This document shows positions 7,555 to 14,472 of a stretch of 24,652 bases of DNA, one piece after another. Both the position numbers and the translations under genes were made by a program. Origin of the DNA: an uncultured Verrucomicrobiota bacterium (GTDB lineage Bacteria; Verrucomicrobiota; Verrucomicrobiia; Limisphaerales; JADLHS01). The stretch's first letter is position 1; the number at the start of each line of letters is the position of its first letter. The notes under the pieces were generated by a model. It had not been told where the DNA came from. It was given only the letters and a program-made list of their open reading frames with translations, and searched no databases. The stretch spans positions 1 to 24,652 of the forward strand of contig CALAYC010000204.1 in assembly GCA_937894935.1 (NCBI GenBank). Direction: 5' to 3'.

Positions 7555-8091
7555 TCAACTTCGGAATTTAAATGGACTGACAAACCGCGGCTCGTCCTGA
7601 GGCCGCGTCACTCGCCAAAAATACACAACTAGCCCTCCAATGATAACGACGTTCACCCCTTGAAAAACGCCATCCCACCCTCGAAAACTGCTCTGCACCG
7701 CTTCCCGCTGGGAGGCCGTCAGCGTCGGTGCGAACTGCGCTCTCTGCAGTCTCAACAGCTTCGGAGCGAGCCAGATGCTACCCACCAGGCTCAATACAAA
7801 TAACCCCGTTAATAGCCCCACCCAAAATCGTCGCGGTATCTTTCCCTGATACAGCCATTCCCCGATCAGATGTAACCACGCCACTACCGCGCAAATGACA
7901 TGCAGGTAGAACAGGCGCGTGAAAACGATCTGTGTCAACCCTCCCGAAATCTGATGGAAATATTGATTCCCAATCAAATTGACCGCTTCGCGCGAATTCA
8001 TTCCCACCAACAATGCGGTGGAGCAGAATACCGCCGCTCCCAACCAGATTGCCGCATTGAGCATCCCTACGAATCGAAGCACGCCGGTCAC
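7555..8091 (-). CDS. DUF4149-like four-helix membrane protein
   Basis: A 178-residue integral membrane protein with likely helices at about 5-30, 58-80, 88-110 and 142-160. Its short N-terminus, AAIWLGAAVFCSTAL, and the SxWLAPKLLRLQ segment after the third helix resemble DUF4149/TMEM205-like proteins, whose function is unknown. The start is taken as GTG at 8091; an ATG 10 codons later would cut into the first helix. No clear Shine-Dalgarno was seen. It follows korB after a 61-base gap on the same strand, so it could be read from the korA promoter, but no functional link to the oxidoreductase is evident. Confidence 0.75.
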   Translation of the reverse strand: MTGVLRFVGMLNAAIWLGAAVFCSTALLVGMNSREAVNLIGNQYFHQISGGLTQIVFTRLFYLHVICAVVAWLHLIGEWLYQGKIPRRFWVGLLTGLFVLSLVGSIWLAPKLLRLQRAQFAPTLTASQREAVQSSFRGWDGVFQGVNVVIIGGLVVYFWRVTRPQDEPRFVSPFKFRS

Positions 8092-8152
8092 CCTGACACC
8101 GTAAAAATATTCGTCCCTCGTGCCAAGCCTCGATTGTGTCCTGCCCCTCCTT

Positions 8153-9094
8153 TCACTTCATGCGATCAAAATTTTTCTGCAAAATCTGCCAATCCTTCAA
8201 GCCCGTTACCTTCTCTCGCGCGGCACGAATAATTTCCGCCTCCTTGGCGTTCTTCGTCGCTTTGGGCTTTTTCAGGAAAATACCGAAACGGCCCGGGAAC
8301 GGTTCATCCGCCAGCTTATAAGCAGCCATTTCGTCCGTCACGTCATGATCGGCCGGAACGAGATTGAACACGCCGCCCTTACGCGGATTGCTCGCATCAA
8401 ATGCGCCTTCGTAAAATTCTACGCACTCGCTCAGACATTCGATGAAGCTGAATCCATCGTGATCCATCGCCGCTTCCATCATCTGCAACACGTGATTCGG
8501 ATTCGAATGCGTGGTGCGCGCCACAAACGTAGCGCCCGCAGCAATCGCCTGCTTCATCGGGTTAATCGGATAATCCACCGCACCCCATTGGTCCGTCTTG
8601 CTCTTGAAACCGAGCGGCGAAGTCGGAGACGTTTGCTTCTTCGTCAGACCGTAAACCCAGTTATCCATGACCACGTAGGTCATCTTGATATTCTTGCGCG
8701 CGGTATGATTGAAATGGTTGCCGCCGATTGAAAACGCATCGCCGTCACCACCGAACACGAACACATGAAGATCAGGACGAGAGAGCGAAATCCCGCTGGC
8801 AAACGGCAGCGCGCGACCGTGAATGAAATGCGCGCCGTGCGCTTGTACGAAATACGGAAAGCGGCTCGAACAACCGATACCCGCTACCGTGGTAATTTTC
8901 TCGTGCCAGAGTTTGCGCTTTTCAATCAGTTTGAAATACAGCGCGAGCACGGAGAAATCGCCGCAACCCGGACACCACGTGGGATGATCGGCAGCAATTT
9001 CTTTTTTGGTCAGTCCCTTGCGTTCTTCAGGGGCAGGAACGGTCGGCGGCAAATTCACTCCAGCCTTGGGCGATTCGGTCAGCGTTTGGCTCAT
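8153..9094 (-). CDS. korB: 2-oxoacid:ferredoxin oxidoreductase, beta subunit
   Basis: Taken from the ATG at 9094 (313 residues); the longer frame to 9226 runs back into korA and lacks family character. It carries the thiamine diphosphate site: GGDGDAFSIGGNH at 115-127 followed by MDNWVYGLTKKQTSPTSP at 143-160. Four cysteines expected to hold a [4Fe-4S] cluster are present: Cys41 and Cys44 in CPGCGD, Cys75 in GIGCSSR, and Cys220 or Cys224 in ECLSEC. With KorA it converts 2-oxoglutarate (or a related 2-oxoacid) and CoA to the acyl-CoA, CO2 and reduced ferredoxin, reversibly, in the cytoplasm. It follows korA after 20 bases. No ferredoxin-type delta subunit is encoded beside it. Confidence 0.95.
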   Translation of the reverse strand: MSQTLTESPKAGVNLPPTVPAPEERKGLTKKEIAADHPTWCPGCGDFSVLALYFKLIEKRKLWHEKITTVAGIGCSSRFPYFVQAHGAHFIHGRALPFASGISLSRPDLHVFVFGGDGDAFSIGGNHFNHTARKNIKMTYVVMDNWVYGLTKKQTSPTSPLGFKSKTDQWGAVDYPINPMKQAIAAGATFVARTTHSNPNHVLQMMEAAMDHDGFSFIECLSECVEFYEGAFDASNPRKGGVFNLVPADHDVTDEMAAYKLADEPFPGRFGIFLKKPKATKNAKEAEIIRAAREKVTGLKDWQILQKNFDRMK

Positions 9095-9114
9095 ATAAAA
9101 AGGGTGGTTCAGGA

Positions 9115-10938
9115 TTACTGTTTGCGCAAACCGGCGGCGACGTTTGTTTTCACGCGCTCCAGAATCTCCTTCACTTTGAAAGTCAGGCCGTCGGTTTTGT
9201 TCAGACCGCGAATCTTCGGATCGCAATAACGGGCGCGCAACAGCCCGCCCAATTGGCCGAAACCATACAATCCTTCGTCGTTCATTTCGACGACGAGCAC
9301 GTGATTGAAACCGGAGAAAATATTCTCCAAGCCCGGCGGCAGCGGATTGAGGTGTTTGATGTGAAGCGACGAAACGCTATCGCCAGCAGCGCGAGCACGG
9401 TCCACTGCTTCTTTGATCGGACCTTGCGTCGAACCCCAACCGACTAACAGCACATTGCCTTCGCTCGGACCGTAAATCTTCGGCGTCGGCAAGGTTGCTG
9501 CCAGCGCTTGAAGTTTTTTCCGGCGCTTCGCCGTCATTTGCATGTGCAACTTCGGCGAACCGGTCGGATGGCCCATCTCATCGTGTTCGAGGCCCGTGAC
9601 GACCGGATATTTACCCGAGCCAATGCGCGTGCCCGGCGGCAAATGATGTGTGATGCCATCCGGCGCAGACAAATCGTACGGCTTATGTTCAGCAACGGGC
9701 TTGAAATCGGGAGAAATATCCTGACAAATCTTTTCCAGTTCAGGTTCGCGGAACGCTTCAATGCGCGTCGCAATGCCTTGGTCGGTCAGAAGAATCACCG
9801 GCACGCTGTATTTGCGTGCAATATTTACGGCTTCGATCGCCGAGTAGAAACAATCTTCGACGTCTGCCGGCGCAATCACCACGCGCGGCGCATCACCGTG
9901 ACTGCCGAAACACGCGATGTTCAAATCTGATTGCTCAATATTCGTCGGCATACCGGTGGACGGACCACCGCGTTGCACATCAATAATCACGAGCGGCATT
10001 TCGGCCATCACCGCCCAACCGAGCGCTTCGGTCTTCAACGAAATTCCCGGACCGCTGGAGCCGGTGACGGCAACGCGACCGGCATAACTCGCCCCAATCG
10101 CCATTGAAATCGCGGCGATTTCGTCTTCGGTCTGCATGAACGTGCCACCGTATTTCGGCAATTCACGTCGCAGCAATTCCATGATGTCCGACCATGGAGT
10201 AATCGGATAACCGGCGCCGAATCGCACGCCGGCAGCAATCAAGCCGTAGGCCAACGCTTCATTGCCATTCATTACTACCTGGTGACCACCTTTGTTCTTG
10301 CTATCGACGAATTTGAAAGTTTCCAACACACCGCCCAAGGAGTGAGAGTAACCCGCGTGAAACGCCGTCATCGCATTCTTGACGATGCTCGGATCTTTGC
10401 CGGTGAAGCGTTCGGCAATCAGTTTCTCCAGCTTCGGCACATCCAGATCAAACATCTTCGCAATCAATCCGAGCGCGTAAATATTTTTACCCTTATCTCG
10501 CGCCGTGCCACCGATGGCTTCAACCGTCAGACCGGAAATCGGAATTCCAATATGATGATAATCTTTCTCCCATTCCGGCTTCGCTTCGACGTGATCGGAA
10601 TCAAAAAGAACGATGCCACCTTTCCGGAGCGAACCGATGTGGCCTTCGTAGGAATGTTGATAAAACGCCAGAAGCACGTCCGCTTCGTCACCGGAACTCA
10701 AAACTTCGCCGGAGCCGATGCGCACCTGGAAAATCGAAGGTCCGCCCGAAATCGTGGACGGGATTGTCATGAACGTCATGACCTCCTGTTCGCTGCGCCC
10801 AGCGAGCCGTGCGAGAAACCCGCCGATCGCCTGAATACCGTCCTGGGAGTTACCTGCGATGCGAATGACGGCTTCAGAGATTTTGGAAATCTTCGGCGCG
10901 CCGCCCGCGTGGGGAGTGGCTACTGATGAATCGTTCAT
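9115..10938 (-). CDS. korA: 2-oxoacid:ferredoxin oxidoreductase, fused gamma-alpha subunit
   Basis: A 607-residue protein with two fused units. Residues about 20-215 are the gamma (CoA-side) domain, with IRIAGNSQDGIQAIGGFLA near 25-43 and STISGGPSIFQVRIG near 61-75. From about 225 the alpha pyrimidine-binding domain follows: GNEALAYGLIAAGVRFGAGYPITPWSDIME, then TGSSGPGISLKTEALGWAVMAEMPLVIIDVQRGGPSTGMPT. A C-terminal transketolase-like domain closes the protein. This gamma-alpha fusion is typical of KorA/OorA-type enzymes acting on 2-oxoglutarate, though other 2-oxoacids cannot be excluded. The ATG at 10938 is preceded by a weak AGAAAG. Upstream lies a clear promoter with an inverted repeat over its -10. 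It is the first gene of a probable korA-korB unit. Confidence 0.95.
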   Translation of the reverse strand: MNDSSVATPHAGGAPKISKISEAVIRIAGNSQDGIQAIGGFLARLAGRSEQEVMTFMTIPSTISGGPSIFQVRIGSGEVLSSGDEADVLLAFYQHSYEGHIGSLRKGGIVLFDSDHVEAKPEWEKDYHHIGIPISGLTVEAIGGTARDKGKNIYALGLIAKMFDLDVPKLEKLIAERFTGKDPSIVKNAMTAFHAGYSHSLGGVLETFKFVDSKNKGGHQVVMNGNEALAYGLIAAGVRFGAGYPITPWSDIMELLRRELPKYGGTFMQTEDEIAAISMAIGASYAGRVAVTGSSGPGISLKTEALGWAVMAEMPLVIIDVQRGGPSTGMPTNIEQSDLNIACFGSHGDAPRVVIAPADVEDCFYSAIEAVNIARKYSVPVILLTDQGIATRIEAFREPELEKICQDISPDFKPVAEHKPYDLSAPDGITHHLPPGTRIGSGKYPVVTGLEHDEMGHPTGSPKLHMQMTAKRRKKLQALAATLPTPKIYGPSEGNVLLVGWGSTQGPIKEAVDRARAAGDSVSSLHIKHLNPLPPGLENIFSGFNHVLVVEMNDEGLYGFGQLGGLLRARYCDPKIRGLNKTDGLTFKVKEILERVKTNVAAGLRKQ

Positions 10939-11005
10939 GAAAACTTTCTAATTCAATTGTGCGTCGCAACATCAAGGGACAATTTGGAACCACTTGGCAC
11001 GACGA

Positions 11006-11023
11006 ACTGTGCTATTTCACAGT
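11006..11023. repeat. Perfect 6+6 inverted repeat overlapping the korA -10
   Basis: ACTGTG (11006-11011), 6-base spacer, CACAGT (11018-11023). Five-base arms CTTGG (10993-10997) and CCAAG (11025-11029) flank it, so a longer imperfect dyad exists. Its position over the -10 and start region fits a repressor operator. The half-sites are CRP-like in sequence, but the spacing is too short for a standard CRP site. Confidence 0.6.
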
Positions 11024-11046
11024 ACCAAGCATGCAGGTAGTGTCAA
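11019..11046 (-). promoter_or_regulatory. Sigma-70-type promoter of korAB
   Basis: On the minus strand a perfect -35, TTGACA (11046-11041), is followed after 16 bases by TACTGT (11024-11019). Initiation near 11012 would leave a leader of roughly 70 bases before the korA ATG at 10938. The -35 is the best match seen in the window. Confidence 0.6.
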
Positions 11047-11166
11047 TTTCTTCTCCGTCATATATCGGTTGTTCTGGCAATACGGATGAGAAACCCACAC
11101 GTAAATGTAGCTTGAGAAACCCAACAATTTAGCACCCGTGATTCCCCGGGTTGGCATTATTACCCC

Positions 11167-11949
11167 TTATAATTCATCTATCGCAATAAACCGCTCGATT
11201 CCGTCGCACGTTCCATTACCGCACATCAACTCACTGACCCATCCGCCCTGACTGCGTACCTGTTGAATGACTTCAGGAATCGCATTGGCTGGTGTGACGA
11301 GATACCGCGCATACTGCGTTTGCAACATCGGCAAATCATTCAAATGATCACCCGCCGCCAGAACATTTTCGTTGCTCAGATTCAATCGTCGCGTCACTTC
11401 CGCCAATGCTGTGCCCTTATTGTAATTCCGATGACTGAATCGTGCATAAACATCGTTGCGCACCACAACCAGTTCCGGAAAGCGCAAACAGAATTCATCC
11501 AACCGCGCGTGAATCGCATCGGCGTCACGATTATTCCCCGCAATCAAACAAAACGGCGACCACGCATCTTCATAAACCGTGGCTTGAAACCGCGCGTTCA
11601 CCCAGCTCATCAACTCCGCCACCTCCGGTTTCACACGCGCGAACAACGTTTCGTGATCGCGCTGACATGCGGCATTCCATTGCTCCAACGGTGCGTAACG
11701 CACGCCATCGTGCTGATACACTTCGCGTTCCACCAACACGAGATAATCCGGTTGCACCGGAATTTTCGTTCGCGCCAACGTCTCCATCAGACTCGACATA
11801 TCGCGTCCTGTGTTGATTACCCATTTCACTCCGCGCGCCTGCAATTTCGTGATTAACGCCACAAAACGCTCGGGAATCGGCGGATTTTCGAACTCAGTGA
11901 ACAACGTTCCGTCGAAATCGGTGGACACTAATTTGATTGGCAAACTCAT
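11167..11949 (-). CDS. HAD-IIB (Cof-like) family phosphatase
   Basis: A 260-residue protein from the ATG at 11949; a TTG at 11982 would add 11 residues. The haloacid dehalogenase core is clear: motif I STDFDGTLF at 9-17 with nucleophile Asp11 and acid Asp13, WVINTGRD as motif II near 44-51, a C2-type cap in the middle, a motif III lysine in NYNKGTAL, and motif IV AAGDHLNDLPML near 205-216. Members hydrolyse phosphate from sugar phosphates, nucleotides or similar small molecules; the substrate cannot be read here. Sucrose-phosphatase-like and mannosyl-3-phosphoglycerate phosphatase-like enzymes share this architecture. It is divergent from the TPR gene, with 49 bases between starts, and stands alone on its strand. 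Confidence 0.9.
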   Translation of the reverse strand: MSLPIKLVSTDFDGTLFTEFENPPIPERFVALITKLQARGVKWVINTGRDMSSLMETLARTKIPVQPDYLVLVEREVYQHDGVRYAPLEQWNAACQRDHETLFARVKPEVAELMSWVNARFQATVYEDAWSPFCLIAGNNRDADAIHARLDEFCLRFPELVVVRNDVYARFSHRNYNKGTALAEVTRRLNLSNENVLAAGDHLNDLPMLQTQYARYLVTPANAIPEVIQQVRSQGGWVSELMCGNGTCDGIERFIAIDEL

Positions 11950-11962
11950 CGTCGTGCTGTGC

Positions 11963-11992
11963 AGTATATCGGGGCCGGACAACGCAACGCAA
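11963..11992 (-). promoter_or_regulatory. Candidate promoter of the HAD phosphatase gene
   Basis: TTGCGT (11992-11987), an 18-base spacer and a good -10, TATACT (11968-11963). The ATG is 13 bases beyond the -10, so the leader would be only about 6 bases. Confidence 0.5.
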
Positions 11993-11998
11993 AGACTG

Positions 11999-12448
11999 AT
12001 GAGCGCCCCCCAGGAACAATACGACGACGCTATGTTCGATTTCAGCCGCGGTGATTACGACGGCTGCATCGCCAAACTGCGCGCCATTCTCGCGAGTGAA
12101 CCGACGCACTTCGACGCTCAACTCGCGCTCGGTATGGCGTTTTATCGAAAGGGCGATTTCGCCACCGCCATCGCCGAAGGTCACAAAGCCGAACAACTGC
12201 GTCCCAAAGAACAACTGGTTCACACGAATCTCTCGTTGTTCTACATGAAAGCTGGGGACAAACAAAAAGCCGAACATCACGGCTTACAAGCGCGCATCGC
12301 CTCGTGGCGCGAAGACAAATCCAAACCCGGTGAAACGCCCGCCCCCGAATCCGATCCCGAACTCGCTTTCGTCAAACCGCCAATGCCTCCGCCCTTCAAG
12401 CCGCCGGAGAAATTTCCGGACATGCCGTGGAAAAAGAAAAAAACTTGA
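11999..12448 (+). CDS. Small TPR-repeat protein
   Basis: Taken from the ATG at 11999, giving 149 residues; the frame is open further upstream but there it overlaps the HAD gene and has no TPR character. About three tetratricopeptide repeats can be seen: residues 5-38 (DFSRGDYDGCIAKLRAIL), 39-72 (QLALGMAFYRKGDFATAIAEG) and 73-106 (HTNLSLFYMKAGDKQKAEHH). The C-terminal 40 residues are rich in proline and end in a Lys run (PPMPPPFKPPEKF, then WKKKKT). TPRs mediate protein-protein binding; no enzymatic domain or export signal is seen. The coiled-coil gene follows after 42 bases on the same strand. Confidence 0.83.
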   Translation: MSAPQEQYDDAMFDFSRGDYDGCIAKLRAILASEPTHFDAQLALGMAFYRKGDFATAIAEGHKAEQLRPKEQLVHTNLSLFYMKAGDKQKAEHHGLQARIASWREDKSKPGETPAPESDPELAFVKPPMPPPFKPPEKFPDMPWKKKKT

Positions 12449-12490
12449 AGGTTAAAGCGTCGATAGTGATAAAACCAAAAGCGAACGAAT

Positions 12491-12775
12491 ATGAAATCTG
12501 CCTACGAACTTGCAATGGAACGCCTCGAAAAAGCGTCTCCTTCCGCCAAATTGACTGCGGAACAAAAACAGGAAATTGCTGAACTCGAATCAAAGGCCAA
12601 AGCCAAAATCGCCGAGCGGGAAATCGCCCTTAACAGCGAAATCGCTGCCGCCACCGCTACCGGCAATTTCGAGCAAGTGGAATTGCTTCAGCAACAACTC
12701 GCCAACGAACGCAAAGCCATTCAGGCGGATTTGGAAGAGAAGAAAGACCGCATTCACCGACGCGCTCAGAAATAA
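12491..12775 (+). CDS. Small coiled-coil protein, function unknown
   Basis: A 94-residue soluble protein, almost wholly charged and helical, with heptad-like spacing of Leu, Ile and Ala through about residues 20-90 (EQKQEIAELESKAKAKIAERE; VELLQQQLANERKAIQADLEEKK). It has no Cys, Trp or membrane segment. The start MKSAYELAMERLEK looks natural and is the first ATG. TTGAAG (12445-12450) and a -10-like GATAAA with a 17-base spacer lie just upstream. Small coiled-coil proteins like this can be scaffolds or chaperone-like; I cannot assign a role. Downstream is the hairpin before sufU. Confidence 0.72.
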   Translation: MKSAYELAMERLEKASPSAKLTAEQKQEIAELESKAKAKIAEREIALNSEIAAATATGNFEQVELLQQQLANERKAIQADLEEKKDRIHRRAQK

Positions 12776-12792
12776 TTCGTCGCGCGCCAGGC

Positions 12793-12839
12793 CTGTTCCC
12801 AAACAAAGGATTCTGCGGTCGGCATCCTTTGCGGAACAG
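12793..12839 (+). repeat. Two-tier imperfect hairpin between the coiled-coil gene and sufU
   Basis: Outer arms CTGTTCC (12793-12799) and GGAACAG (12833-12839) pair over 7 bases. Inner arms CAAAGGAT (12804-12811) and ATCCTTTG (12824-12831) pair over 8 bases. They are separated by a 4/1 asymmetric internal loop and topped by a 12-base loop. No T-run follows, so it is not a standard Rho-independent terminator. It could be a processing site, an operator or an RNA element ahead of sufU. Confidence 0.6.
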
Positions 12840-12871
12840 TAAATCCTTCGTGCCTTCCGCCGGTTCTCGAC

Positions 12872-12877
12872 TATGCT
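12872..12877 (+). promoter_or_regulatory. -10-like hexamer directly before sufU
   Basis: TATGCT lies 6 bases before the sufU ATG at 12884. A normal start distance would place transcription initiation on the start codon. No good -35 is visible at 16-18 bases, so support is limited. Confidence 0.3.
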
Positions 12878-12883
12878 GGCTGC

Positions 12884-13339
12884 ATGTTCGATGACTTGAA
12901 CGACCTTTATCAGCAGGTCATTCTCGACCACTGCAAGAAGCCGCGGAATTTCCACGAAATGCCGCAGGCCAGTTGTGCCGCTCAAGGCCACAACCCGCTT
13001 TGCGGCGACCAACTCAAACTCTTTCTCGCGCTCGACGGGGACACCATCAAAGACATCAGCTTCGTCGGCTCGGGTTGTTGCATCTCGAAAGCATCAGCGT
13101 CGTTGCTGACTGAGTTCGCCAAGGGCAAAACCAAAGCGGACGTCGAAAGAATGTTCGGCGAAGTGCGGGACATGGTCACCACCGGTAAAGTCGCTGATGA
13201 TGTCGGCAAGCTGGCGGTTTTTGCGGGCGTTTACAAATATCCGGCTCGCGTGAAATGCGCGATTCTTGCCTGGCATGCTGTCATGGGCGCATTGAAAGAC
13301 GGTGGTGGTTCCGTCACCACGGAATCTGAACAGATCTAA
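12884..13339 (+). CDS. sufU: SufU-type iron-sulfur/sulfur-transfer protein
   Basis: A 151-residue protein of the NifU-N/IscU superfamily. The three conserved cysteines are present: Cys40 in NPLCGD (with Asp42), Cys65/Cys66 in GSGCCISKAS, and Cys125 in RVKCAILAW. The long segment between the second and third cysteines (about 60 residues) is the insertion that separates SufU from IscU. SufU is known mainly as a zinc-dependent sulfur acceptor for the desulfurase SufS in Fe-S cluster assembly. It is unusual here because no sufB, sufC, sufD or sufS gene lies next to it; those genes would need to be elsewhere. A hairpin-like element precedes it and a candidate terminator follows its stop. Confidence 0.93.
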   Translation: MFDDLNDLYQQVILDHCKKPRNFHEMPQASCAAQGHNPLCGDQLKLFLALDGDTIKDISFVGSGCCISKASASLLTEFAKGKTKADVERMFGEVRDMVTTGKVADDVGKLAVFAGVYKYPARVKCAILAWHAVMGALKDGGGSVTTESEQI

Positions 13340-13353
13340 GTGCCGCGGAGATC

Positions 13354-13378
13354 TCGCGCTGAGCGCGATTCACTTTTT
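13354..13378 (+). terminator. Candidate terminator after sufU
   Basis: TCGCGCT (13354-13360) and AGCGCGA (13362-13368) are perfect complements; realistically a 5-bp stem with a 5-base loop. They are followed by TTCAC and five T's (13374-13378). The T-run falls inside the end of the opposing DUF3185 gene. The T-tract is short and offset, so strength is uncertain. Confidence 0.45.
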
Positions 13379-13573
13379 GCCGGTGAAAAAAATCTGGCAT
13401 GCGCCAGCCGTCAACAACACTGCGCCGCCGACATACATCCACGTAATGCGATTCTTGGTCGAAGAACTGACCACCTGATGGATTCGACCTTTGATCGAAT
13501 CGCTTTCCCGATAGCCCCACACCAACATTCCCGTTCCGAGCACCAGAAAGATAACGGCGATTAAATTCCTCAT
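13370..13573 (-). CDS. DUF3185-like small membrane protein
   Basis: A 67-residue protein with two hydrophobic helices, at about 3-20 (LIAVIFLVLGTGMLVWGY) and 45-63 (WMYVGGAVLLTAGACQIFF). The linker RESDSIKGRIHQVVSSSTKNR matches the pattern of DUF3185, a small bacterial membrane family of unknown function, where a VWGY...SDS motif follows the first helix. Its ATG overlaps the stop of the upstream Cys-rich gene by ATGA, so the two are translationally coupled. Its end converges with sufU. Confidence 0.78.
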   Translation of the reverse strand: MRNLIAVIFLVLGTGMLVWGYRESDSIKGRIHQVVSSSTKNRITWMYVGGAVLLTAGACQIFFTGKK

Positions 13574-13752
13574 GAGTTTCCTTTCGCTGCTTCAGACGCG
13601 TCACCATCTGCTTCGCAACCAAACTCCGGACAGCACGAACAGGAAGTCCCGTAGCAATCCGTGCACAACTTCTGTTCCCCGAAATCGAACGCGCCAAACC
13701 GCCCGCATTTATCGCAGGTCAGTTGCTCGTCGCTTTTGAGATCACAATCCAT
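13570..13752 (-). CDS. Cys-rich mini-protein, probable zinc-binding
   Basis: Only 60 residues, eight of them Cys: one at position 3, then CDKC (13-16), CTDC (30-33), and CSCC (38-41 region) plus CEAD nearby. CDKC with CTDC spaced 13 residues apart makes a zinc-ribbon-like two-CxxC knuckle, and GRFGAFDFGEQKLC between them reads like a real fold. There is no signal peptide. The gene sits 15 bases after the LysE-type gene and overlaps the DUF3185 gene by four bases, so it belongs to the pssA-lysE run. The family is not one I can name; metal or redox sensing is a guess. Confidence 0.7.
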   Translation of the reverse strand: MDCDLKSDEQLTCDKCGRFGAFDFGEQKLCTDCYGTSCSCCPEFGCEADGDASEAAKGNS

Positions 13753-13767
13753 GGTGTTACGATGACA

Positions 13768-14469
13768 TTACATCTTGTACTTGGCCAGTTTCATGGCAAG
13801 ATAGATGCCTTGCGCCAGCCCGAAAACAATTAAACTTATCCCGGAAATCCGTTCCATCTTCAGCATGGTTTTCTCGGTAAATTTTTTATGCCCGAAGGAA
13901 ATCGCCCAACTGAGTCCCGTGAACCATAAGCCCACGCCGATCGCTACTCCCAGCAGGCAATATAGTTTTCCTTCCAGCGTCGGCTTCACCCAGTCTTTCG
14001 CGATAAAGATTGCCCCCAACACAATCCAGCCGAGCAACACCCCGGGATTGGCCAGCGTCCGCACGAATCCGATCATGAACGCCGAATGCGGATGCAATTT
14101 CTCCTCGATGCGTTCCTCGATGCGATGCTCCAGTTTCTCCATCCGGTGTTCGATTTTCTCCATCACCGGCCCGGGTTTGGCAACGAGGAAACGCACTCCA
14201 AGAAAAAGCATGAATGCCACGCTGAACACTTCCATCAGCGCCTTGATCAAGCCTGTGGCGAACAAGGACGCAAAGCCCGTGAAAGCGATCGAGCAGTAAA
14301 TTACCTCCATCGCCGTGGCCCCCAGTCCGATGAGCGCCGCCCACTTGAAGCCACACCGCGCGCCTTCGTTCAGAATGGTGATGTTCACCGGTCCCACCGG
14401 GATGCACAAGGCGAAGCCCGCGAGAAATCCCGTCAGCGCGGCGAGAAGATGAGGCGGCAACTCCGGCAT
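13768..14469 (-). CDS. LysE/RhtB-family exporter with a charged heptad insert
   Basis: A 233-residue inner-membrane protein with about six helices. The N-terminal FALCIPVGPVNITILNEGARCG at about 19-40 matches the LysE/RhtB signature (PGP..L...G....G). It also has FLGVRFLVAK closing helix 3 and GFVRTLANPGVLLGWIVLGA at 134-153, a family block. Members export amino acids or similar small solutes; the substrate is not predictable. The cytoplasmic loop at 102-127 is unusual: two near-identical heptads MEKIEHR and MEKLEHR, then IEERIEE, which would form an amphipathic coiled coil. The start is 3 bases beyond the pssA stop, so the genes are coupled. Confidence 0.88.
   Translation of the reverse strand: MPELPPHLLAALTGFLAGFALCIPVGPVNITILNEGARCGFKWAALIGLGATAMEVIYCSIAFTGFASLFATGLIKALMEVFSVAFMLFLGVRFLVAKPGPVMEKIEHRMEKLEHRIEERIEEKLHPHSAFMIGFVRTLANPGVLLGWIVLGAIFIAKDWVKPTLEGKLYCLLGVAIGVGLWFTGLSWAISFGHKKFTEKTMLKMERISGISLIVFGLAQGIYLAMKLAKYKM
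14101..14163 (-). repeat. Tandem 21-bp repeat encoding heptads in the LysE-type protein
   Basis: Units at 14163-14143, 14142-14122 and 14121-14101 encode MEKIEHR, MEKLEHR and IEERIEE. The first two differ by one amino acid, and the third is diverged. The frame is preserved. Confidence 0.7.
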
Positions 14470-14472
14470 GCG

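Noticed and set aside
9095..9226. A longer korB starting at 9226
   Set aside because: It would overlap the end of korA by over 100 bases with a low-complexity Arg-rich lead; the ATG at 9094 fits the family.
11006..11023. CRP binding site upstream of korA
   Set aside because: The TGTG and CACA half-sites are 6 bases apart, shorter than the 8 between these tetramers in a standard CRP site; kept only as an unassigned dyad.
11140..11166. A terminator after the HAD gene (ACCCG...CGGGT)
   Set aside because: The stem is 5 bp with an 8-base loop and is not followed by a T-run on the minus strand.
13805..14299. A 164-residue plus-strand frame opposite the LysE-type gene
   Set aside because: Composition is that of an antisense shadow (Ser/Pro/Lys-rich, no fold), and the minus-strand protein is clearly a LysE family member.
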